Source: Oxyruncus cristatus (lineage: Eukaryota; Chordata; Aves; Passeriformes; Cotingidae). From it: 64,000 nucleotides of DNA. This document shows, in pieces, positions 1-12,542 of this stretch. The translations under genes and the position numbers were made by a program. Every line of letters starts with the position of its first letter. The first letter of the stretch is position 1. A model generated the notes under the pieces. The model did not search any database. It worked only from the letters and a program-made list of their open reading frames with translations, and was not told the DNA's origin. The stretch covers positions 882,321-946,320 of the forward strand of contig VXAY01002371.1 of NCBI GenBank assembly GCA_013399855.1. Reading direction: 5' to 3'.

Positions 1-894
1 GTTTCTCACATGAACACCTACCAAAAGAAACGGTATAGTGTCTCTTTCCAGCTTCTGTAATGCTTGATCATCTCATTTGAATGTGTGTGCTTTGGTTACA
101 GAGAGCATGAATTAATTTCTCAAATTTTGAATGTGTTTATTTTGAAACCGACATTTAGTTCTTTGGAGAAAAAATAATACCTTTAAAGTAGAGTTGGGTT
201 TACTGTGGCTGTTAGGTATTGTGATATTGTTGTGTGGTTTGAGTATTTTGTTATGGACGTTGTGATGTATTTACAGAGGAATCACAGATCACAAGATGCA
301 CATCCCGTGTAGTAACCTGGCCCTTTATTCCTGTAAAGCTGGAGATCTAATAGGATGACCAGTTTATTAATCCAAGAAAACTTAACAAGTTAAAGCTGGA
401 GGAAAGAGAGGCATAAATTCCTGCATTTAAATAGTGGGATACTACAAAATGAGACTGGATTTAGTTATTTTTATTGGACACTGTAGGGACAACAAAAGAA
501 GCTAATGGGCTCAAGCTGTGCAAAGGAAAGTACTCACGTGGACAGTGCTAGAAGGCTTCCTGCTTTCACCCTCTGCTTGCTGAGATCTGTACTTCTCTCT
601 CAACCCTTGCTTGTGAACAAATACTTCAGGAAACAAGTGTCTATCTGCTGTGAACAACTCTTACAGCGTATTTTTGTCAGACATTAGAAAGGAGAATGGG
701 GATTTTTTTTTTCTTTTTATAAGAAAAGAATAGTCATTGCTCCTGTGCAAGGCACAACATCTCTGTATGTACAGCCTCTGGAAGAGGAAGGATATCATGG
801 TGCAGAGCACGAGTCAGCTAGGAGAACAGTATGTTGTGATCTGTTGTCAAAGGAATCAGTGTCTAAAAATGTCTGAAATGGTTATTTTATCACT

Positions 895-944
895 GTTAGA
901 CTAGGTGATCTTGAAGGTCTCTTCCAGGCTTGATGATTCTGTGA
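895..944 (+). mobile_element. CR1 LINE 3'-end fragment
   Basis: A short stretch reads like the extreme 3' end of avian CR1. It has the sense-strand pattern of a tag followed by GGTGATCTTGAAGGTCTCTT, then CCA and GATGATTCTGTGAT, which resembles the CR1 terminal ATTCTRTG repeat. Only about 50 bp remain, so the subfamily cannot be assigned and the 5' limit is approximate. Confidence 0.6.
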
Positions 945-2519
945 TCTGTATTGAATGCCTTGACTGTACCAGCAACTAAAATTCACTTGCTCTCCCCAAA
1001 CTGCTTCTCTTGCTCACTGATACTAGCAGCCTGCCTATATTTTAAATATATTTTAGCAAGACTATTCCATCTTCCACCATGGGCTGTGTCTAATAGTGCT
1101 GTGGGGTTTTGTTGGTGTTCAGAATTTCATGGCTTTCAATGCATATTCTTGCAGACCTTATAGATCACTGTGTTCCTTAGTGTCATGTGTCCCAGGTGTG
1201 ACTATGATCCATCAGAGTCATGGCAGGCTTTGGAAAGGGAGTTGTGTAAGTTGGCATGGTCATTCACACCTCATAAAGGAAGCCCCCTGTAGGTAAATTC
1301 CAACCTATAAGTTGCCTATAAGGCATATGTCAAATAAAAATTGGAAAGTTGACACCAGAGCTGTGCTTACAGGGAAACCCAAATTGTCATGGATGACATC
1401 AGAAGGAAACTACTGACTATGTCTGTGTTGTTGCATCAGAACTTTCTGTGTATCAATCTCCTCATATCAGGTGCAAAACAATATCTGGAAATATTAGGCA
1501 AAAAAGAACTCTTAATTGCACGCATTTTTCAAACTTACAGATTTAGATTATTTATTATTATATTAAAAGATTTTAATCTTTTGAAGAAAAGTCATTAGAT
1601 GGGGAACAAATTAGCACATGATCTTTATGCTCAATGCTTTAAGGATAAACAACTACCTAAATTCAGAATATACCAATTAGTAACAGCACGACTGTTTGGC
1701 ATCTCACTGCAGTATATCGATGTGATCACATTCCACATTTATTTTGCGCACAACTTTTCCTAAGGACTTATTAAAAACTTGGATTATGCTTTTACTGACC
1801 CATGATTTTGACATTCATCAATGTCAAAATGAACACAAATGTTCACATAGTTAAATCTTCAGTACTTAAAATAACAAAACAAACCCACTAAAATAAAGAA
1901 AGAAAAAAGCAACACCCAGCCCAGAACTTCTGTTAATTGAATTCAGATGTCTTGTCTTGAGAACATTCAATTAAACACAAAAATAGGATACTTTTTGGTT
2001 CAGTGAAATGGTAAGTTTTTTAGTTTTAATTTCTTTATTTCTTGTTGTATAATTGTGTTTCATAGGTACTGAAAGCTGTCTGGATAGCACAGTATCAAGC
2101 TTTTGTCTGTCTGTGTTGTCTTTTTTCCTTGTTTTCTGCTCAGTTAAACAGGTTGTGTTTTCAACTCTAATTTCTATGTCTAGCTTCAGAGTCTGTTTCA
2201 AAATGGGTGTTTACTGTTTTTAAAAGTCTTCATAAATTATAAGATTTTAGAAGGAAGATATTCCAATTTGTTGCAGAAAATAATGTCATATATAAAAATT
2301 CACTTTAACCTTGTTTTTAACGTGACTTGATGCCAGAAATGGTATCACATTATGAAAATAATGGTTTGGCTGGAGGTCAGTAAAAGTGAGTATGTTTAGT
2401 TGTAATGGTACCATGTGAAGCTTCAGACACCTGATATTTAAAATATTGGTGAGGTTTCCCTCATCATTTTCGTGAAAGTAGTCACTCTTTTTAATTAGTT
2501 GTTCTGTTGTCAACATGGG

Positions 2520-4365
2520 AAGTTCAATGAGACAGGAGATCTCCTGTGACCACCAAGGCAGTCACTGGGCAGCAAGATACACTGTCAGGGCTACTGCCTT
2601 GGACCAAGGGCTGAAAATCAGGAGATAGCATATATTGAAGGTGTTGGTGATTGATGCTAAGGAACATAGGCAGTATAAAAATACCATTGGCCTGTTACAG
2701 GATGATGGTCACCTCCCAAACAGGGACAGAGACAAGGCAGAGGTGTTTAATGCTTTCTTTGCCTATGTCTTCAACACGGATGATGGACTAAGGGGGTCTC
2801 AGTGCCTGAGCTGGAGGACCGTGACTGTGAGAATGATCAACTTCCAGTCGACCCTGAAACTGTGCAGGGAACTGCAGCAGGATCTGCTGCTCCAGCTGTA
2901 TCCCTACAAATCTATGGGGCTTGATGGGATTCATCCCAGAATCCTCAGAGAGCTGACTGATGTCATCACAACACCTCTTTCTATGATTTTGAAATGGTTT
3001 TGAGAATCTGGAGAGGTCCCAGCTGAATGGAAGCTGGTGAATGTTGTCCCGATTTTCAAGAAGGGCAAGAGGGAGGACCCTGAAAACTACAGGCCTGTCA
3101 GTCTCACTTCAGAGCTTGGTAAAGTTATGGAGAAGATTATTCTGGGAAGTATTGAAAAACACCTGAAATACAACACAGTCATTGGTCACAGCCAGCACAG
3201 CTTCGTGAGAGGAAATTCCTGCTTTTTTAGCCTGATTTCCCTCTATGACAAGGTAACCCACCTAGTTGATCAAGGGAAGGCAGCTGATGTAATCTTTTTG
3301 GAGTTCAGTAAAGCTTTCAATACTGCCTCTCACAGAATCCTTCTGGACAAAATGTCCAGCACACAGCTGGATAAACACCTCATGTGGTGGGTGAGCAATT
3401 GGCTCACAGGTTGAGCACAGAGGGCAATAGTGAATGGGGAGACATTTGCAGGTCTCAGACTGGAGACCTCTCACCAGTGGGGTTCCACAGGGCTCCATCT
3501 TGGGCCCTGTGCTCTTCAACGTCTTCATAAATGACCTGGACATAGGACTGGAAGGGATACTGAGCAAGTTTGCAGATGATGCAAAACTGGGAGGAACTGT
3601 TGACTCCCTCAAAGGCAGGGAGGCCCTGCAGAGAGACATTGACAAATTAGAGGACTGGGCAATCACCAACCAGATGATGTTCAACAAGGGAAAGTGCTGG
3701 ATTCTACAAGTGGGATGGGGCAACCCTGGATGTATGTACAGACTGGGGAATGAGATGCTGGAAAGCAGTGCCATGGAAAGGGACCTGGGGGTCCTGGTTG
3801 ATGGCAAGTTGAATCTGAGTCAGCAGTGCCCTGGTAGCCAGGAGGACCAGCCATGTCCAGAGGGGCATCAGGTAAAGCATCACCAGCTGGTCAAGGGAGG
3901 GGATTTTCCTGCTCTACTCTGCACTNAGGGCAACGAAGATGGTGAAGGGCCTTGAGGGGAAGCTGTATGAGGGGTGGCTGAGATCACTTGGTCTGTTCAG
4001 CCTGGAGAAGAGGAGACTGAGGGGAGACCTCATTGCAGTCTATAACTTCCTCGTGAGGGGAAGAGGAGGAGCAGGGACTGATCTCTTCTCTGTGGTGACC
4101 AGTGACAGGACCTAAGGGAATGGCCTGAGGTTGTGTCATGGGAGGTTTAGGCTGGATATTAGAAAAAGGTTCTTCACCCAGAGGGTGGTTGGGCACTAGA
4201 ACAGGCTCCTCAAGGTAGTGGTCACAGCACCAAACCTGCCAGAGTTCAAGAAGCATTTGGACAATACTCTCAGGCACATGGTGTGACTCTTGGGGATGGT
4301 CCTGTGCAGGGCTAAGGGTTGGACTCCATGGTCCCTTCCAACTCAGCATACTCTGTGATTCTGTG
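2520..4365 (+). mobile_element. CR1 LINE, 5'-truncated, with decayed ORF2 (reverse transcriptase)
   Basis: This CR1 non-LTR retrotransposon copy is about 1.8 kb long. It retains the part of ORF2 that joins the endonuclease to the reverse transcriptase, the reverse transcriptase itself and the complete 3' end. Recognisable pieces are KSMGLDGIHPRILRELTD near 2918-2970, VVPIFKKGK and ENYRPVSLTS near 3040-3110, [16 protein letters not shown] near 3470-3520, and the catalytic FADD at 3569-3580. The frame is broken by a stop at 3001-3003 and a frame change near 3415-3435, and it degrades after about 3830. The endonuclease domain is missing. The 3' end finishes with CTCTGTGATTCTGTG, the CR1-type terminal repeat. 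The 5' boundary is uncertain by roughly 100 bp. Position 3926 is an undetermined base (N). The copy is non-functional. Confidence 0.93.
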
Positions 4366-4390
4366 GAAAGTAGAGAAGCTGGAGAACAGG

Positions 4391-4409
4391 TGCAATACTC
4401 TGTATTGCA
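4391..4409. repeat. Perfect 8-bp inverted repeat
   Basis: TGCAATAC, a 3-base spacer and GTATTGCA form a perfect short hairpin. It lies 26 bp beyond the end of the intron 1 CR1 copy. No function is evident. Confidence 0.6.
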
Positions 4410-7002
4410 TCACTGATGTGGGGAGCCAGGCTGCCCTCGGCTTCATCAGGTGATGATGCGCAAATAAGGCAGAGAGTGGCAGGGTTGGAGAGGAAAGCCT
4501 TGTGCTGGCAGCACCAGTGCCCCACTGCAGGCTGGCATTAATTCTTGCCTCTGCAGCAGATGCTGTGGTGGGGGGCTTGGTTTATGTCAGCATGTTTGCA
4601 GGTGATTGCAAAGTGAGTATTCCCTGTCTTCTGGACACCGAAAGGAAATGGTTTCAGTCAGTTTTCTGGAAGCTTTAGGTGTGCAAATGACACCAGCTGA
4701 AGTTCAGGCAGGATGATTATCTGCCCTGTGTGCAGGAAGATTGTTTTATTGACTGCTCCGTAACTCCAGCAGCATGTAGGTGTGCATATATTGCATGCTT
4801 CCTAATGCTCTTCGGTGGCATGTGTACCTTCGCTTGCCCTGAAAAATCTTACTCAGATTGATTACTACTGTGACTACCTACGGGGCTGCTATAAACTCAC
4901 GGTGGCCACAGGTCTGAGCGTTTCTGCAGGACCACTGTCCTTGGTGTGAGACAAATATTCCTGAAGGGTGCCTGGGGGCATGAGGAACATTATTTTTCAT
5001 GGTGGCCTGGCACAAGGGTGCCCTGTGGCCAGGCTTGCAAAATGCTGCTGTGGGACTGTCAGCCAGGGCCCCCTGGGATTTGGTTCACACAGGAGCCAGT
5101 GGGGAAGCTGTAATGGGCCCTTTGTAGAAGGGTGTGATGGCTCAGCTCCGATGCAGACTCTCATTTTCGTTTGGAGTAGGGAGGCAGTTGAAGTCGTGAT
5201 TGAACAGTAAGGATGAATTGATGCCCACCTGCCACGCATTGTACGCTTGCTATGACTTGTGGCAGCAGGCTGTTCAGAGGTATAGGTTTGATTTGTATTG
5301 CACATGAAATGTATTTGTAGCACTTGACCAAAATCTATCAGTCTTAGATATTGTGTGGTTGTGGTTTGGGGCTTTTGTTTGTTGTTATTTCATTAAAATA
5401 GCATTCCTGACAGTTGAAGAAGGTGCAGAATTGTTATGGTTAAAGTGTTCGCAGGAAACATAACCAAATGTTGGAGTATACTGAGATCAATTTAGCAGGC
5501 CTTCTGTTTAATTTGGCAAAATCTCAAATGCCATTGAGTGGTAGTGGGTTATTCAGCTGTGGCTTTGAGTGTTTTTTCTCCCTGTACTGTTTTCCCCTGT
5601 TGTTGATCGGGTGAATGACCGAATCAAGAGGTGTTTGGGAAGAAGCGAATCAGCAGCGGTAGCACAGCTCTCCCACGGTTTGGCACAGGATGCTCTCATC
5701 AGACAAGAAGTATTATTTTTCAAGTATTTTGCAGAGTAGGGATTTCTGCCAAAGTAAAAGGAAGAGTTTTAATAAAAGTGTGAATTTAAGTTTTTCTAAA
5801 TTCAACAGTAGGAAGAGAAAGCAAACCAGCTTCAGTTTGTAGAGAAACAAAGAGAGAAAAAAGAATATCTCAAAGCAGCTTGTAATTCCTCTCTCTCCTT
5901 TCACACTTTAACACTTTCAACTGAAGTCTCTGAAATGACCTGCTTATTAGGAGTTCTACTTGCAAAATGCATTGTTTCAATTTAAGGCTGCTAGAAACAA
6001 AGATACAGTAAAGAACTGTATCTGAGTAAATGATTTCATATGTGTCCCATTGTAGTTTAGGACCATTCAAAGCTGCACTTGCTGATTCAGCCATAAACTA
6101 ATTCAAATTTAAAAACACTATTGTGTATAGTGTCATATAGTTTGCCATCAGCCATAAAAATGTTACTGTTCAAGTGCTTTACACTGTGTGGAGAAGCTGG
6201 AGGGCGGCTGCTGCATGCTGGGAACGACGGTGTTGGTGCAGTGGTTCAGCACTCAGAGGTCGTGGTGAAAGCCACTTGTGAAGTGGGAGACGTGACCCTT
6301 CCCGGTCCTGCTCAAGAAGGGATGGGACCACTGAGGCGCAGCTTGGGCCTGGTAATTGTGGCTGGAGGCTGCTACCAGGCCATCACCAGGGCTGCAGGGT
6401 GGCACCAGCAGCTCAGTGAAGCAGGTGCTACTTTTGCACCAAAGTGTAGCTGAGGACAGATTTGGAGAAGGCAAAGGGATGACCATGTGCTGGTTGTGAT
6501 GGTCCCTGGTGGTATGCTGAGGGTGATGATGGTTTGGAATAGGGTCTGGTTGCTGGATGCGGTTCTGTGTCATTCAGGATGTGCTAGAGTGCGATGGTGC
6601 AATTATAATCAGAAAGCTGGTAGTGTTTTATAGAAGTAAATCTACATTACTTCATTTAACCTTCAGTCTCCATTAGGAGATATTCTTTATTGATGAATAT
6701 TAGTAATGAGTTGTCTCAGTTTAATGAGACAGAAGTGTTTTGCTAGGGAGGATGAGTTATAAGGAAGACCAAAACTCCTCCCTCTAGGCAATTGTAAATC
6801 CAAAATTAAGAGGCTCCAAATTGAGAAAGTACGGAGAAAGGAAAAATAACAAGCCTTTATTAAAGGATATATGTGTATTGGCAGAACAACAAAAGAACAC
6901 AAAACAAAACCCCAACCGAATGATAGCCCTATACCCAAAAATCCCTTTCAATGAAAAGTGAACAGTTCAGTTTGCGCTTTTTTGGTGCAATTCTAACCAC
7001 AG

Positions 7003-7016
7003 TCAGCAGGGGGCGC
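7003..7016 (+). promoter_or_regulatory. CTCF-like motif 1 (inside LTR)
   Basis: TCAGCAGGGGGCGC matches the vertebrate CTCF core CCASYAGRKGGCRS at 13 of 14 positions. It is the first of two copies lying 58 bp apart that share an exact 16-mer, CAGGGGGCGCTGTTGG. Occupancy cannot be judged from sequence. Confidence 0.4.
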
Positions 7017-7060
7017 TGTTGGATCTCTGGAGGTGCAGAGCCTGCAGTGCTCGGGGTTGG

Positions 7061-7074
7061 CCGACAGGGGGCGC
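7061..7074 (+). promoter_or_regulatory. CTCF-like motif 2 (inside LTR)
   Basis: CCGACAGGGGGCGC matches the CTCF core at 12 of 14 positions, in the same orientation as the copy 58 bp upstream. The shared 16-mer suggests a local duplication within the LTR. Confidence 0.35.
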
Positions 7075-9312
7075 TGTTGGGCTCTGGCGGTCACCACATG
7101 GGTGCCCCGGGTGTGCTGGGGGAGCTGAAATGGAGCCCTTCCCTTCCCCTCACTGGGAAGGGGGAAAAAAAGAAGAAAGAAAGAGTTCTTCCCAAAGGGG
7201 ACTCACGGTGTCTGTGGTTGGCTGTGTGACTTCCCCTTCCTTCACTGACGTGTGCAAAAAAAGCGCTGCCAAAACCACGGGAGCGGGGGAGGGAAGACAA
7301 AGGTAGCTCTCTTCCCAAATAGTTCCTCTCCAATGAAGTCCAAGCAGGTCCACTCGGGTGGGGCGGGGGCAGAAAACAAGGTGCCAGCAAGCCAGGCAAC
7401 CAGGCTGAGAACAAAGCAGCATCCCAGCTTTTGCAAAGTACACTTTCCCGTCTGTTCCTGCAACCACGAACTGTGAACTCCTTTCCCCCTCTCCGGGAGA
7501 GGGAAAAAAAAAAACAAAGAAAAGAATCTCCTAGCCCCTCCCCAGGCCATCAGGCTGGAATGTCAATCTGCTGGCCAGGTCTTTTGTGTTAGTCAGATAC
7601 CCAAGGCAAAGCCAGCCTGCCCATTCAAACATCCCGCCACACAGTGGGGCAGGGGGAAGGGAAAATTCCGTGTTTAGTTTTTTAGAACAAGTGAACCCAT
7701 GACAGGAGTATAATATTTTTCATACACAACAGTACTGTAGCTATTATGACATAGGTACATGTTAAGGAAGGTGGCTGTTAAGGATCAGTATTCCGGTTTT
7801 GTGCCATGTCTGCTTTAATGCTTAGACAGGGGAAATTTAAGGTTTTGATTATATTTGCAGATGATTCTGAAGTAAAGACACCGTAAGGATACCACTAAGG
7901 GCTGAGATATATTTCAGAATAATGTAGAAATAGTAGGTTGATAGTAAATAATAGGTCAGTAGTGGAAAAAAATATGGAACTGTTATAATTGCAGAAAAAT
8001 AGTTACAATGCCAAAATTGCATAATGTTCCAAGTACTAAATGGCATACTAAGAACAGAAGTCAGGTAAAAAACAGGTTGCATGTCAGATTTCAAGGAAGT
8101 AAAAAAGACTGTAATTTTAGCTGTGTGAAAACAGTATTATGTTAGATGTGAAGATACTGTTCCATTTGTAATGGCAGAAAAATTCTAATCACTGAAGATA
8201 TCGTCACTGGGTTTCTGATATTCTGCGCTGCTTTTATGAGTTTCCTGAAAAGTGTGAACTGCCTTCACTTACTTCTGTACTGAAAACAGTTTTTGAAACT
8301 GTAAAATGCCTTTTTCTCTGATTGTTTTAACAGAAATTGTAGTTCCTCCAGGATATTGCTCAGCAGCTGGGAGGAGTAAAACTGCTCTCCCCTTTGTGAT
8401 CTTGGAGTGACTAAATTATTCCTAATCTTAGTTGTACTATGAAATCACATTTCCCAGCTTTCCCTAACTACTGCTGACAGTCATTGCTGTCCTATTCTGT
8501 CTGGGTGAAGCCATTGCTGACTAGCAACGTTGTACAGAGTAATATAAACACGTTAAAGTTCTTGAAGCTTCAGACTTGGTTTTTATTTGTGTGTCATGCA
8601 GTTATGGACACTTGTATGCTTTGGAAGGAGTGCCTTGACCACCTCATATTTTTGTGCTAGTATTGTCACAATATTGCATGTAAAGTAAGGTGTCAGAAAT
8701 GTTCACCTTACAACAGCTTGGAAATCCCATCAGGAAACAGCAGGAAATCCCTCTTTCCTTCAGAGGAGAAACTATTCTGTGTAACCAAAAGTTAAGTAGC
8801 TGAAAGTTTCCAGTGATTTCAACACTGGCTTCCAGCAGAAATTATTTTGAATGTTCATTTGGGTTTTGATGACTTGAGTAGCTCCTCTGCAGAATGGCTG
8901 AGAAATTAACATCAGGAGTACCTAGGTGAATAATGGTTTTCATTTGTTTTCTCTTCATGGGTTGTGGGTTTTGGTTCTGGTTTGTTTTTTTTTTTGGTTT
9001 GTGTCTAGAGTACCATTATCTAACGTGAGGATGTAACCTGTCTGCTTCTGGTGCATTAGACCCAATAATGGTACCAATGTATTGGGTTGGCTCTGTTGAA
9101 TCCACAACTTGGAGAAACAACTGTGGAAGTCCAAAAAAGCTCCCTAATGACTGTTCATTTTAATATTTGTTTTCCTGTTCATTTGTGCTAAAAGAAGAGA
9201 GGGACCCACCTGATGCTGTAATGTTTCACTCCATGTTTCTTGGCACTGTTGTGCACCGCCCTTTTTCCGTGTTAGTTACCACAGTAACTGTGAATGTGTT
9301 TACGTTTAAACA

Positions 9313-9758
9313 TGTCCAAAGAAGATCAACAAAGCCAGTGAAGGGTCTAGAGAAAAAGTCCTATGAGAAGTGTCTGAGGGAACTGATATTGTTTAGCCTG
9401 GGGAAAAAGAGATGTAGAGGAGGTCCTATCAGCCTCTACAACTACCTGAAAGGAGATTATAGCAAGCTGGGGTACATCTCTTCTAAGTAACAAGCGATAG
9501 GACAAGAGGAAATGGTCTCAAATCTTGCCAGGGGAGGTTTAGATTAGGTATTAGAAAAAATTTCTCCACCGAAAGGGAGTCAAACATTAGAACAGGCTGC
9601 CCAGGGAAGTGGTTGAGTTTCCATCCGTGGAGATATTTACATGTGTAGATGTGGTGCTTAGGGACATGGTGTAGTGGTGTACTGAGCAGTGCTGAGTTAA
9701 TGGCTGGATTTGATGATCTTAGAGGTCTTTTCTAACTGAACTGATTCTATGGTTCTGA
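9313..9758 (+). mobile_element. CR1 LINE 3' fragment
   Basis: This is a 446-bp sense-oriented fragment covering the end of ORF2 and the 3' untranslated part of a CR1 element. The decayed frame still shows a [20 protein letters not shown] stretch, matching the conserved CR1 ORF2 C-terminal region. It is followed by the typical GGTTTAGATTAGGTATTAGA and AACAGGCTGCCCAGGGAAGT segments. It ends in CTGATTCTATGGTTCTG, the CR1 terminal repeat. Multiple substitutions and stops make it an inactive relic. Confidence 0.92.
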
Positions 9759-12482
9759 AATCTAAATTCCTGGGAGCTGTGGACATCAGCAGTTGTGAAC
9801 ACTGTCTCTCAGACTCTGAAGATGTTTAACTTAAAGGAACCCGCTGTTGCTGGTAGCACTCCCAGATTCAGGAGTGATGGTGGAAGAGGTTGAGGACATG
9901 GCCCAAGCCCTTGAAGCAAGGCTGGCATTTTGCATGGGGCCTGGGTCTTTTCCTTGGGTCTGTGTGCCTGCAGCAGCCCAACTGCCAGAGTAGCCTAGGA
10001 GGATGCAGCAGAGAACTGAGCCTTTGCACTGTCAGTGACGAGGTGCTGATATCTGTGTTTCTGTTTATTTGTTTTTTCCTCTCTTGGGGAATTCATAAGA
10101 GACTATTCGTTAATAGCTTTCATGCAAGGTACTTAAAATGTGACTTAACGTTCAGCAAGTGCCATGAGAATACATGGTGAAAATGTATCCTGTCTTTCAG
10201 CTGCATTATAAAAAGGGAGAATATCAAAGCTATGGTTTGCTGAGTGCAGAAAGAAGCAGAAGGTCCTGAAATCTTTTCCGTAACTGAAGGTGGCAGGAGA
10301 GGGTATGCTGAGCCTGCTGGCATCCTTCCCAGGCCAAGCAGAAATGTAGAAACTTAATATGACATGATGAATCAAGTGCAAAGTTGCTTTTCTTCCTTTG
10401 GAGATTATGTGTAGGATATGATTGTATTACAATAAAGACACACTTCTAAAATAGCAGGTGAGGTAGTAGGAGAGAAACAACTAAAACCGGGAAGGATATA
10501 TGAGTGCAAAACTGGCCTTCCTGCTTCTGCTGTCAAGATTTAGGCCTTTCAGTTTTATTTGTGGGGCAGGGAGGGGGAGAGGATTTGTGTGTGTGCACTG
10601 GTTTCATGCTGTGATTCATACACCTGGCCGTTTGCTTTGAAAACAGAAGCAAGCCAACCACCCTGGTATTCACTCGGGGTGGTATGTGGGATTCTCTGCC
10701 TTGCTGTAAAGTTGAGTAGTTTTATATAAGCCTCATATAGTTGCCAATGCAAAATCCTGTTTGTGCTCACTTGCCACATGTTGCAGCTGACAGCACTGTA
10801 TTTATGCCTCTTCCTTTAGGTTTCCATGATCTAAAATGATAGCATACTGCAGGGTTCTTAGGACCTAAGTGTAGTGCTTGTTTACATGCCAGTTGAAGGA
10901 GTCAAAAGTGTAAGAGTATGTTAAGTCCTGGGCTTAAATAACTTAGTGGTAAACTTTTAGGGATGTTGGAAACATAATGTGTTTTAGTTAATTGGGAAGT
11001 TAGTGAATTTTGGGCCCTACATAAGTGTGTCAGAGGGCTGTATCCTCTTTTCAAAGAGGTGCTAATCTGAAGGTTCAGTCTTGCAAGAGTTGCTGGTGTG
11101 AAACTTATTTTGAAATATCAGTTCCTCTCATGGCTTTCCAATAACTATTATACTAAAGTAACCCATTGCAGGGCTTTTATAATGGTTCACTTTTGTAATG
11201 GCTCTTACAAAATATGTCGTACAATGACTTGGATTTAAAGATGACTCTGAAGAAAAAATTGCTGTTAGAGATATTTGAGGTGACACTGTTTTTGTCTTAC
11301 TTTAAGGAAGGATTGTAAGGATGGAGGAAAGCTGCCTGGCATGGGAGTAAGAGCTCTGGGCCCAGTCGAGTCATTTGAAGTACTTTATTGCTTGTGCCTT
11401 GGCTGTGAACTCCCATTTCAGCCTGAGTAAATACACTGGTGTCTTCTGAAATACGAGTATTGGTAATTCCAGTGGCATTTTGTCAAGATTTCTACCCCAG
11501 TTTTACACCCTTAAGGACCCATTTCTAGCTTTCTAATTTTCAACAGTTTGGACTGGTATATTTTCAGTGCCAGAAATCTCTCTAGGGATGATTTTTTTCT
11601 TTTGATAACTATTTGTTACAGTTTGATTAAAAAATAATGAATTAGTTTTGAAAAGGCAGTTAGGGGAATTACATTGTTTCTTAGTGTTTGACAAAAATAA
11701 GTTCTGGAGCACTATTGATTGGTAAATAATGTAATACAATGGAAACTGCTGTGGGAAACGAGAAGAAAACAGTGGAAACCTCTTAAACAGTTTGTGTGAA
11801 GCTGCAGCGGCAGCAGAGAGGAGGTATTTTCACAGCTGTATTTTGTTTGGAGTTAGAGGAGCTGACACTCTGGCTGACTGTAGCATGAGAGCTGCCGATA
11901 GCAGATCCATAAGGATGTCAAGACTTAGAACGAAATGACTTGTGGCAGGAAGTCTGAGATGAATTTTTGAGGTCTAGAGAGGAAAATAATGCCACAGTGC
12001 CACGTGTCCCAAAGCCTAGAGAGTTGTCAGCCAAAGGCACTGAAGCCCAGAGCAAACTGCTGCAACTGTTGCCAAAAGGTTATTTCACGTTCATAGACAG
12101 GTAGCAAATTGAGCATGCCTGCTGCTGTGGCGGTGCAGTGCAGTTGAGTGCTCTCCTTTAAAGTGTGAAGGTTGCGATCAGATTGAAACAAATTTGGCGT
12201 TTGGCATTATACTGATTTTGGGGTGTTTTTTGGAGAATCTCTTTCTCACAAGAGTCCGTTCAAAGCGGGGAGTTCAGTAACTCAGAAAGTCTTTGGATCA
12301 GAGGTCAGGACAATGCATGGAAGTGTTAAATTCTCCATGAGTAACTAATGTCACTGCTGCAGGGACCATCCACATGGTTGTCTGTATGTCCTGATGATTT
12401 TTACACTGCAGACCATTGTTTCCATGTCTGAAAGTGCTAGGCTCCTTACTTTTTTAACTACCTGGCTTTAAAACACAAGCAT

Positions 12483-12542
12483 TAAAAAACCCAAACCAAC
12501 AAAGAACCCAAAAAAACAACCAAAAAACCCCAGCCAAACAAA
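12483..12542. repeat. A/C-rich low-complexity tract
   Basis: About 60 bp are made almost wholly of A and C in runs such as AAAACCC and CCAAACC. It has no regular period and no coding potential. Confidence 0.7.

Larger units (their letters stand above)
6712..7704 (-). mobile_element. Probable solo LTR of an endogenous retrovirus, minus strand
   Basis: A 993-bp block that is distinctly more GC-rich than its AT-rich flanks is bounded by TGTC at 6712 and GACA at 7704, the TG...CA ends expected of an LTR. Read on the minus strand it starts TGTCATGGGTTCAC, as many avian LTRs do, and carries an AATAAA polyadenylation signal at 6856-6861 followed by about 150 bp of possible R/U5. A TATA-like GGGTATAGGG lies at about 6927-6936. 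The bases next to the ends are TGAGT and GGAGT, which would be a 5-bp target duplication with one mismatch. No retroviral coding sequence adjoins it, hence solo LTR. It contains two CTCF-like motifs (7003-7016 and 7061-7074). The terminal TGTCTCA is repeated inverted at 6725-6731, so the left edge could be off by up to 20 bp. Confidence 0.58.

Noticed and set aside
3262..3807. 181-codon minus-strand open frame
   Set aside because: It lies antisense to the CR1 reverse transcriptase region, whose plus-strand frames carry the recognisable motifs. The minus-strand protein has no known features.
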